Of a stretch of DNA of 64,000 nucleotides, positions 24,016 through 30,762 are shown in pieces. The stretch lies in assembly GCA_902496015.1 (NCBI GenBank), contig CABUZJ010000001.1, positions 124,001 through 188,000 on the forward strand. The letters run 5' to 3'. The notes below the pieces were generated by a model. That model saw only the letters and a list, made by a program, of their open reading frames with translations. It was not told the origin of the DNA and did no database searches. Position numbers and translations under genes: made by a program. The stretch is from an uncultured Eubacteriales bacterium (GTDB lineage: Bacteria > Bacillota > Clostridia > Christensenellales > UBA1242). The stretch's first letter is position 1. Each line of letters opens with the position of its first letter.

Positions 24016-24029
24016 ATAAGAGGGTTTTT

Positions 24030-24848
24030 ATGAACTATGTTTTAGTTGGTATTGCCGTTATATTTGTTTGTTTTGTGCTATGGGCATTAATTAATGGCAA
24101 CGATTTTAAATCTAAGCCAAAAGAAGAAAAAAAGTCTGTTTCAACACCGCCACCTAAAAATGATGACTTTGTTTTGGTTACACAAGAGAAACCTAAAAAG
24201 GTGAAGATTAAAAAGAAGGAAGAAAAAGTTAGTGGGGAAACTCAGGTTGTTCCAGTTTTCACAAAAACACAAACTGAGAACGAAACTAAAAGTGTTGAAG
24301 AAGACGAAAAAGAAGCACTTTACCAAAAATATGTTGAGCAAGAAAGAAAAAATGATAGCAGTGATGCAAATACTGATAAAACAGAACCTTTGCCAATAAC
24401 AGAAAAAGATATTGAAAAACGAATTGAGCAGATAAGAAAGAATAATTTTGAAAGCACTGATGGAAATAATGATAATAAAAATAAATCTATTGACCAGAAT
24501 TATTATGGGTTTGGTATTGGTGCGGGATCTCATCATATTCATGGAAGTTTGCGTGACCCTAATTTTGATCCATGGCCAGATGAAAATAAGCAAAGCAATT
24601 TTAATAAGCCAGATTTTATGAAGGGCAACTTTAACGGACTTATTGATGAAGATGATGATGATATTGATTTAGCGGCAATTGATAGACTTATGGGGAATTC
24701 TAATCCTTTCCAAAGGCGTTCGGGCTTAGGCGGGGGTTCCGTTAAAAGCAATCTTTCTTCGTCTAGAAGATTTACTGGAGAAGATATAGTGGTGGGGCAG
24801 GCATTTGGAACAAGAAAAGGTTCTGTTGGTTCTAGTGATATAAATTAA
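24030..24848 (+). CDS. Membrane-anchored disordered protein downstream of floA
   Basis: 272 residues, 14 bases after floA with GAGGG before the ATG. One N-terminal membrane helix (about 3-21), then a long charged, Pro/Lys/Glu-rich stretch with coiled-coil tendency (95-150), an N-Y-Y-G-F-G-I-G-A-G patch, an acidic D-E-D-D-D-D-I-D stretch followed by L-A-A-I-D-R-L-M-G, and a Ser/Gly-rich tail. No lipobox follows the helix. No known domain recognised. Its position and short gap suggest a flotillin/NfeD partner. The D-D-I-D...R-L-M-G patch looks like a short binding motif, but that is inference. Confidence 0.7.
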   Translation: MNYVLVGIAVIFVCFVLWALINGNDFKSKPKEEKKSVSTPPPKNDDFVLVTQEKPKKVKIKKKEEKVSGETQVVPVFTKTQTENETKSVEEDEKEALYQKYVEQERKNDSSDANTDKTEPLPITEKDIEKRIEQIRKNNFESTDGNNDNKNKSIDQNYYGFGIGAGSHHIHGSLRDPNFDPWPDENKQSNFNKPDFMKGNFNGLIDEDDDDIDLAAIDRLMGNSNPFQRRSGLGGGSVKSNLSSSRRFTGEDIVVGQAFGTRKGSVGSSDIN

Positions 24849-24849
24849 T

Positions 24850-24882
24850 AAAAAACAGGCTAATAATTAGTCTGTTTTTTAT
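24850..24882 (+). terminator. Intrinsic terminator after the floA operon
   Basis: AAAAACAGGCTA pairs with TAGTCTGTTTTT (one G-T pair) and is followed by T. Confidence 0.8.
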
Positions 24883-25020
24883 AGGTTAGTGATTTATTAA
24901 ATTAATATTAGTTAATCCTGTTACATTTTTCCCATTTAATTTTTTCCTTTTTGTTTGTTAGGATAATGGAAAAAATTATTATAATATTATATTAAATAAT
25001 TATTATTGTTCGTAATTTTT

Positions 25021-25080
25021 AATGTTTTTTATTATTAGTAATGTTTTTTATTATTAGTAATTTTTTTTATTATTAGTAAT
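25021..25080. repeat. Three tandem 19-base repeats
   Basis: AATGTTTTTTATTATTAGT starts at 25021, 25040 and 25059 (third copy with G to T). A partial unit then enters the last codons of the XRE gene. The array lies immediately past that gene's stop codon. Confidence 0.8.
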
Positions 25081-25282
25081 TACTTATGCCAAGCAAGTAA
25101 TCAGTTGTAACATTAAAGTAATTAGCAAAATCTGCAAGGAGTTCAAGTGGAGGTTGACGCTGATTTTTTTCATAATGAAGATAAGCAACAGGGCTAATAT
25201 TAAAAATTTTTGCAATTTCACTTTGAGTTAGTCCTTTTTCTTTTCTAAGTTCTTTTAGTCTGTTACCTAAATTAATTTTCAT
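25073..25282 (-). CDS. XRE-family transcriptional repressor
   Basis: 69 residues, essentially one helix-turn-helix domain (residues 6-60): L-K-E-L-R-K-E-K-G-L-T-Q-S-E-I-A-K-I-F-N-I-S and Y-E-K-N-Q-R-Q-P-P are the classic Cro/CI features, ending F-N-V-T-T-D-Y-L-L-G. It is transcribed away from the lipoprotein gene at 25391. Two identical 17-base palindromic sites lie between them, so it very probably represses the lipoprotein gene and perhaps itself. Such short XRE proteins usually act as dimers. AGGA and a TATAAT lie just before the ATG. Confidence 0.85.
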   Translation of the reverse strand: MKINLGNRLKELRKEKGLTQSEIAKIFNISPVAYLHYEKNQRQPPLELLADFANYFNVTTDYLLGISNY

Positions 25283-25299
25283 TATTATATCCTATATGC

Positions 25300-25328
25300 T
25301 TGACATATTACCATTTTGGTAGTATCAT
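25300..25328 (+). promoter_or_regulatory. Promoter of the BspA-like lipoprotein gene
   Basis: TTGACA (25300-25305), 17 bases, TATCAT (25323-25328). The spacer is filled exactly by operator 1. Confidence 0.65.
25307..25323. promoter_or_regulatory. Operator 1, probable XRE repressor site
   Basis: ATTACCATTTTGGTAGT with palindromic arms TACC/GGTA around ATTTT. It lies between the -35 and -10 boxes, where a bound repressor would block RNA polymerase. Confidence 0.7.
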
Positions 25329-25337
25329 AAATATATA

Positions 25338-25354
25338 ATTACCATTTTGGTAGT
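25338..25354. promoter_or_regulatory. Operator 2, probable XRE repressor site
   Basis: Identical 17-base copy of operator 1, 31 bases downstream (about three helical turns, same face of the DNA), just after the expected transcript start. Confidence 0.7.
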
Positions 25355-25390
25355 TTTTTTAAAATAAACAAAAAGGGGAAAAGATGAAAA

Positions 25391-26608
25391 ATGAAAAAGA
25401 AAATTTTAATATTTTTTGTGGCAATAATTTGTTTAATTCCTTGTTTTATGTTTGTGGCTTGTAATGATAATAAGGAGATTGAGCAACAGCCAAGTATTGA
25501 GCAACAGCCAAGTGAAACTGTTGAAGCGGGGCTATATCGATATGGAGTACAAATTAAAAGTTGGTATCAACTTGAAAATGAATATTCGTGGGGAATAGAT
25601 GATGATACAATAAAGGCAAATATTACGGAAACTAGTTATTTTACAGATTTAAAAGGAGATTTAGTGATAGACTCAAGCATAACAATTATTGGTGATTATG
25701 CTTTTAGAGAATGCACAGGATTAACAAGTATAACTATTCCAGAAAGTGTAACTAGCATAGGAGGCTATGCATTCATGGGTTGCACGGGTTTAACTGACAT
25801 AAATATTCCAGAAAGTGTAACTAGTATAAGTGAAGATACTTTCAGGGGTTGCACAGGTTTAACAAATATAACTATTCCAGAAAGTGTAACTAACATAGGA
25901 CGCTATGCATTCATGGGTTGCACAGGTTTAACTAGCATAAATATTCCTGCAAATGTTGTTAGCATTACATCACAGGCATTTTATATGTGCAGTGATTTAG
26001 AAACCATAACAGTTGCAGATGGAAATTCAGTATATCATTCATCTAATAATTGTTTAATAGAAACGGCAAGTAAGACATTAATCTTGGGGTGTAAAACATC
26101 GGTTATCCCAACAGATGAAAGTGTAACTAGCATAGGTGAATCAGCTTTTGCATTTTGTGATAGTTTAAATAGTATATCAATTCCAAGTAATATAACAAGC
26201 ATAGGTGAAAGAGCATTTGTTGGTTGCAATATTTTAAACACGGTAATAATTTCAAAAGGTTTAGAAAGCATAGGGGAATATGCGTTTTATCTTTGCGACG
26301 CATTAACTAATATTGGAATTCCAGAAGGAGTAATCCACATAGGAGACGGGGCTTTTGATTTTTGTGTTAGTTTAACAAGCATAACAATCCCAAGTAGCGT
26401 AACTTTTATAGGGAAAAGTGCATTTGCTAATTGTTTAAATTTAACTATTATATCTTTTGAAAATACTAGTGGGTGGTTTACAACACAAAATAGTGAAGAT
26501 GTGAATGGAACATTCATGGATGTTACAGATCCAGCGACTAATGCAAAAGTATTAACAGCAAATATGTCTACGGAAGATGAATATTATTTAAAAAGAAAAG
26601 TTGATTAA
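25391..26608 (+). CDS. BspA-like leucine-rich repeat lipoprotein
   Basis: 405 residues. Lipoprotein signal peptide with lipobox F-V-A-C (Cys24), then a Q/E-rich linker (S-I-E-Q-Q-P-S repeated) and about eight to ten LRR_5 (BspA/TpLRR) repeats of the form I-G-x-x-A-F-x-x-C-x-x-L-T-x-I-x-I-P-x-S-V-T-x-I. Proteins of this type bind host or bacterial surfaces (BspA binds fibronectin and fibrinogen); the ligand here is unknown. It is the only gene controlled by the operator pair and XRE repressor upstream. AAGGGG precedes the start. A terminator follows. Confidence 0.85.
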   Translation: MKKKILIFFVAIICLIPCFMFVACNDNKEIEQQPSIEQQPSETVEAGLYRYGVQIKSWYQLENEYSWGIDDDTIKANITETSYFTDLKGDLVIDSSITIIGDYAFRECTGLTSITIPESVTSIGGYAFMGCTGLTDINIPESVTSISEDTFRGCTGLTNITIPESVTNIGRYAFMGCTGLTSINIPANVVSITSQAFYMCSDLETITVADGNSVYHSSNNCLIETASKTLILGCKTSVIPTDESVTSIGESAFAFCDSLNSISIPSNITSIGERAFVGCNILNTVIISKGLESIGEYAFYLCDALTNIGIPEGVIHIGDGAFDFCVSLTSITIPSSVTFIGKSAFANCLNLTIISFENTSGWFTTQNSEDVNGTFMDVTDPATNAKVLTANMSTEDEYYLKRKVD

Positions 26609-26625
26609 TAAATTTTAGATTTTAT

Positions 26626-26662
26626 AAAAACATCACTTAAAATTAAAGTGGTGTTTTTTTAA
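26626..26662 (+). terminator. Intrinsic terminator after the BspA-like lipoprotein gene
   Basis: AACATCACTT pairs with AAGTGGTGTT (one G-T pair) and is followed by T6. Confidence 0.8.
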
Positions 26663-26719
26663 AGAGATTTTTGAATTCGTTTCTATTATAAAAAGGTAGT
26701 GCATAGATTTTATTAAGGT

Positions 26720-26989
26720 ATGGAAATATTTGATAAAATTAATGAAATTTGTGGAATAGCAGATGATGTGAGTAAAGATTTTACATTTTCTTGCATGGGT
26801 AATTTTGGCCTTGCTTTTGAAGGAAAATATAAAATTGAAATTTTTGATAAAGAAAAAATTTGTTTAAATCTTGGCAAAGGTAGATTTTTTAGTGTGGTTG
26901 GCAAAAATCTTGCTATTGGCACGCTTGCACCTAAAGAAATAGGAATTTCTGGAAAAATTGAAAATATTATGTTTGAAGGTAAATTTTAA
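26720..26989 (+). CDS. yqfC: YqfC-family sporulation protein
   Basis: 89 residues, small beta-rich protein with the family pattern F-E-G-K-Y-K-I-E...L-G-K-G-R-F-F-S-V-V-G-K-N-L-A-I...I-S-G-K-I-E-N-I-M-F. YqfC is made in the mother cell in Bacillus and is always paired with YqfD. Its stop codon overlaps the yqfD ATG here (TAATG). Only AAGG is close to the ATG. The pairing makes the identification firm; molecular function is not known. Confidence 0.8.
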   Translation: MEIFDKINEICGIADDVSKDFTFSCMGNFGLAFEGKYKIEIFDKEKICLNLGKGRFFSVVGKNLAIGTLAPKEIGISGKIENIMFEGKF

Positions 26990-28113
26990 TGAAAGCATTT
27001 TTTAGAAGGCTTATTTTTGGTGATGTTAAAATTAAAGTGGGTATTTTAAACTCACAAACTTTTTTTAAAAAAATGCAATCTAAAAAAGTGGTTTTTAAGC
27101 AGATTATAAAAACAAATGATGGATTTGAATTTTGTGTTAGTTTTATTGATTACAAAAAAATCAAAAATTACTGCAAGAAAACCAACATGCAATTTCAGGT
27201 TTTGGCAGAATTTGGGTTAAAAAGCTTTTGTTTTGGGTTATTAAAAAGAAGTGGTATTTTTGTTGCAATTTTCATTTGGTTAATTTTTGCATTGTCTTTT
27301 AGCAACAATGTTTTTGATGTGTATGTTAAAAGTGAAAGTAAAAATTTTGGAGACAAACAATCACAAATATTATTGCAGGTTGATGAGTTGGTGACTAATG
27401 AAATTAATAATGGAAATAAAAATTTAAGAAACTTAGAACGCACTGTTATTTCTAATTTTAATGAAATTTCAACTTGTTCCATTACTAAAAATGGTATATA
27501 TTATTATGTAAGCATTACGCCAGTTGTAACCGAAGAAATAATAAAAGAAATAACAAGCGACTATTATTGTAAAATTAAAGAGATTACACTTGCAAGTGGA
27601 CAAAGTTTAGTAAAAGTTAATGATATTGTGAAACCTGGGCAAGTGCTTGTTAAATCTATTGAAACAAACAGTGGAAAAGTTGAACCAGCAAAGGCTTATA
27701 TTAAAGCAGATGCTTGGATAATTTCTAGCGTATATTTTGATGAAAATGGTTTTGAAACAATAAGAACTGGCAAAACATTTTCTAGTAAAATTATTAACTT
27801 TTTTGATATTAATGTTGGTAAGTTTAAGGCAAGCCCGTATGCTGTGTTTGAAGATGAAATAAGTGTTACTTGTGCTTCTACTAATAATTTTTTACCAATT
27901 AATATTGTTACAAAAACCTATTATGAACTAAAAGTTGTTTCAAAAAAATTAGAATTTGAGCAGGAAAAGGATAAATTATATAAAAAAGCAAAAGAATTGG
28001 CGGTAAGTCAGTTGCCAGAAGGGGTTTTGAATTATGAAACTAAATTTGTGGTAACTCAGGAAGATACAAAATATAAAATTGATTGTTATTTAAAATTTTT
28101 ATACGAAATTTAA
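26989..28113 (+). CDS. yqfD: YqfD-family sporulation membrane protein
   Basis: 374 residues. N-terminal cytoplasmic region to about 80, one strong membrane helix (about 85-105, I-F-V-A-I-F-I-W-L-I-F-A-L-S-F-S), then a long extracytoplasmic domain with two tandem beta modules (V-K-V-N-D-I-V-K-P-G-Q-V-L-V and similar). This is the layout of YqfD/SpoIV stage proteins. In Bacillus, yqfC-yqfD lead to phoH and the 7TM-HD gene before ybeY; both are missing here and ybeY follows directly. Confidence 0.82.
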   Translation: MKAFFRRLIFGDVKIKVGILNSQTFFKKMQSKKVVFKQIIKTNDGFEFCVSFIDYKKIKNYCKKTNMQFQVLAEFGLKSFCFGLLKRSGIFVAIFIWLIFALSFSNNVFDVYVKSESKNFGDKQSQILLQVDELVTNEINNGNKNLRNLERTVISNFNEISTCSITKNGIYYYVSITPVVTEEIIKEITSDYYCKIKEITLASGQSLVKVNDIVKPGQVLVKSIETNSGKVEPAKAYIKADAWIISSVYFDENGFETIRTGKTFSSKIINFFDINVGKFKASPYAVFEDEISVTCASTNNFLPINIVTKTYYELKVVSKKLEFEQEKDKLYKKAKELAVSQLPEGVLNYETKFVVTQEDTKYKIDCYLKFLYEI

Positions 28114-28165
28114 AAAATGCTTGAAATCATTTAAAAATTTTCAATATTTAAGGTATAATTAATAT

Positions 28166-28630
28166 ATGAAAATAAATATTATTGGAAATGTTAGTCTTGC
28201 AATTAAAAAAGCAATTAAAAAAAATACAAAAAAAACGATTGAATTTTTAAAACAACCTAATAACCTTGAAATTAGTGTTAAATTTATGAATGCTAACGAA
28301 ATTCGTGAATTGAACAATAAAACTAGAAATATAGACAAGTCGACTGATGTGTTAAGTTATCCTAGTCTTAATATAAAGGCTGGCGAAATTGTGGATAACA
28401 AAAGTTTAACAATGAGCAGTTTTGATAATAAAAATGTTTATTTGGGTGATTGTGCAATTTGTTTAGAAGTTGCAGAAAAACAAGCACAAGAGAATAATAT
28501 TAATTTAATTGATGAAATTAAAAAGCTAATTACTCATAGTATTCTACATTTACTAGGTTATGACCATATAAATGACGAAGATTATGAAGTTATGCATAAA
28601 ATAGAAATAGAACTTTTAGGAGATTACTAA
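28166..28630 (+). CDS. ybeY: Endoribonuclease YbeY (rRNA maturation)
   Basis: 154 residues with the zinc motif H-S-I-L-H-L-L-G-Y-D-H (near 128-138) and R-N-I-D-K-S-T-D-V-L-S-Y-P, the R-x-x-x-x-x-T-D-V-L-S family signature. YbeY acts in 16S rRNA 3'-end maturation and ribosome quality control and is linked to Era, the next gene, whose ATG overlaps its stop. A TATAAT lies only 6 bases before the ATG with a partial AAGG site, so the start region is unusual. Confidence 0.92.
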   Translation: MKINIIGNVSLAIKKAIKKNTKKTIEFLKQPNNLEISVKFMNANEIRELNNKTRNIDKSTDVLSYPSLNIKAGEIVDNKSLTMSSFDNKNVYLGDCAICLEVAEKQAQENNINLIDEIKKLITHSILHLLGYDHINDEDYEVMHKIEIELLGDY

Positions 28631-29526
28631 TGAAAAGCCAGTTCAAAAGTGGATTTATTGCAGTAGTAGGGAAGCCAAATGTTGGAAAATCTAGTCTTAT
28701 TAATGCTCTTGTGGGTGAAAAAGTGGCAATAACTAGCCCTAAACCTCAAACAACTAGAAATAAAATTTTGGGCATTTTAAATGATAAAGATTATCAAATG
28801 ATATTTATAGATACCCCTGGGCAATATAATGGAAAAAATAAGTTAGCACAATTTATGAGTAAAAGCATTGATGAAGCCAAAAAAGGTGTTGACGCTATAA
28901 TGGTGGTGTTAGATGCCTCTAAAATTAACAAAGTTGATTATGATATTATTGCTGGTTTTAATGATTATACTATTCCTGTGTTTGTTGTTATTAACAAAAT
29001 TGACCTAGCGAAATATGAACAACTTTATCCTAATTTAGCCAATCTTAATAGTTTTTCATTTGTTAAAGAGTTTATTAGTGTTTCGGCATTAAAGAAGAAG
29101 AATTTAGAGCAACTTAAAGAAAAGTTAAAATTAGTTTTGCCACAAGGTGAACCTCTTTATGATACTGATATATACACTGATAAAAATTTAAGATTTATGG
29201 TGGCGGAAATTATTAGGGAAAAAGTTTTGTTATTTGTTCAGCAAGAAATTCCGCACTTTTGTGCCGTTGAGATATTAAAATATAATGAAGAGAAAAATAA
29301 AGTAACAATTTCGGCAGATATAATTTGTGAGAAGGAAAGACATAAACAAATTATAGTTGGAGCCAAAGGGGAAATGATTAAAAAAATAGGCACTGCCGCT
29401 AGGATTGAAATTGAAAAACTTACTGGCAAAAAAACCTATTTGGAACTTTATGTTAAGGTTAGAATGGGTTGGCAAGGTGATAACATAATTTTAAAAGATT
29501 TGGGATATGATATAAAAGACATATAA
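28630..29526 (+). CDS. era: GTPase Era
   Basis: 298 residues. GTPase motifs G-K-P-N-V-G-K-S-S (G1), D-T-P-G-Q (G3) and N-K-I-D (G4), then the C-terminal KH domain with V-G-A-K-G-E-M-I-K-K-I-G. Era binds the 3' end of 16S rRNA and checks 30S assembly. Overlaps ybeY by one base, the common Firmicutes arrangement. Full length. Confidence 0.95.
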   Translation: MKSQFKSGFIAVVGKPNVGKSSLINALVGEKVAITSPKPQTTRNKILGILNDKDYQMIFIDTPGQYNGKNKLAQFMSKSIDEAKKGVDAIMVVLDASKINKVDYDIIAGFNDYTIPVFVVINKIDLAKYEQLYPNLANLNSFSFVKEFISVSALKKKNLEQLKEKLKLVLPQGEPLYDTDIYTDKNLRFMVAEIIREKVLLFVQQEIPHFCAVEILKYNEEKNKVTISADIICEKERHKQIIVGAKGEMIKKIGTAARIEIEKLTGKKTYLELYVKVRMGWQGDNIILKDLGYDIKDI

Positions 29527-29603
29527 TTTGTTTAAGTTCGACAAAATTATGTTGAATAAATTTTTCTAAATTTGTGTAAAATTTTAGTGTGGGGGGAAAC
29601 ATT

Positions 29604-29807
29604 ATGGATAAACAAAATGAATTAAGCAAAGAAGAAAAATTAATGGCGATTAGAAGCATTGCATGGGAAATGTTAAAATTTTCTCCTCAAGAATTGAAAA
29701 AACAAGGAATTAATCCTATTTCGCTTGTTGGGGCAAATTTTGGGGCTAAGGAACTTTTAAGTGAAATGGGTATAGATATAGATGAAGAGTTAAGTAGCAG
29801 AAAATAA
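29604..29807 (+). CDS. Small helical protein between era and recO
   Basis: 67 residues from the ATG with GGGGGG 7 bases upstream; a GTG 15 bases earlier in frame lies inside that ribosome site and is rejected. The protein is soluble and helical (E-E-K-L-M-A-I-R-S-I-A-W-E-M-L-K-F), with an acidic C-terminus. Bacillus has the unrelated YqzL at this position. I do not recognise a family. Confidence 0.6.
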   Translation: MDKQNELSKEEKLMAIRSIAWEMLKFSPQELKKQGINPISLVGANFGAKELLSEMGIDIDEELSSRK

Positions 29808-29855
29808 TACTTAATCTTATGTTAACGAAAATTTATTAAGGAATTATAATTTACT

Positions 29856-30584
29856 ATGGAAGAAATTAAAACGCAGGCAATAGTTTTAAAAGCACAAGAT
29901 TATAAAGATAGTGGGAAACTTCTCACTATTTTTTCATTAGAACATGGACTAATGCAAGCAAAAATTAATGGTGTTACAAAACCAAAAGCAAAATTAGCAT
30001 TTGCGGCTCAGCCTTTTTGCTTTGGAGAATATATAATTACAAGCAAATTTACTAATACAATAATTAATTGCACATGTATTGAAACTTTTTTTGAATTAAC
30101 ACAAGATTTTGATAAATTTGTGGCCGGCATGGGAATGCTTGAAATTTGCATTTATTTAGTGAAAGCAGAAGATCCTTGCGTAGAATTGTTTTTATTGCTT
30201 TTAAAATGCTTAAGATTACTTAATTTTAGCAAGGCTGTGCCTTTGGCTGTGCTTATTAAGTTTACGATTGAAGCACTTAGTATTGGTGGTTTTAAATTAA
30301 AATTAGATGCTTGCAAGAAATGCTTAGATAAAAACCCAACAAAAGTTTATTTTAGTTTTGATAATGGTGGTATTTTATGCCCATTTTGTGCAGGGCAAGA
30401 TGATTTAGCAATTACCATGGGTGAATGGGCAACATTAAAAATAATTGATAAAACAAATTTAGATAATTTTGAAAATTTAAAATTCACAAGCATTGATACA
30501 CTTTGTGAAACAATGAAATTATTAATAAAATATTTTTATGATAAAACTGGTGAAAATCTTTCAGGAGTATCTGCATATCTTTAA
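29856..30584 (+). CDS. recO: DNA repair protein RecO
   Basis: 242 residues: N-terminal OB-fold (K-T-Q-A-I-V-L-K-A-Q-D-Y-K-D-S-G-K-L-L-T-I-F), a helical middle and a four-cysteine zinc site (C-K-K-C...C-P-F-C near 150-180). RecO loads RecA with RecR on SSB-coated single-stranded DNA. The order era-(small gene)-recO is conserved in Firmicutes. Full length. Confidence 0.93.
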   Translation: MEEIKTQAIVLKAQDYKDSGKLLTIFSLEHGLMQAKINGVTKPKAKLAFAAQPFCFGEYIITSKFTNTIINCTCIETFFELTQDFDKFVAGMGMLEICIYLVKAEDPCVELFLLLLKCLRLLNFSKAVPLAVLIKFTIEALSIGGFKLKLDACKKCLDKNPTKVYFSFDNGGILCPFCAGQDDLAITMGEWATLKIIDKTNLDNFENLKFTSIDTLCETMKLLIKYFYDKTGENLSGVSAYL

Positions 30585-30762
30585 ACTAAAACTAATAATG
30601 TTATATTTTATTTATGTAAAAATATAATAAATATTGTGTAGAATAGATGTAATGTATGTCGTAATAATTATTTTTTATTTGTATTACATAAAGTTGCAAT
30701 AAATTAACAATTATGGTATTTTAATAAATGATATAACAAATTTATTAAGGTTATGGGAATTA

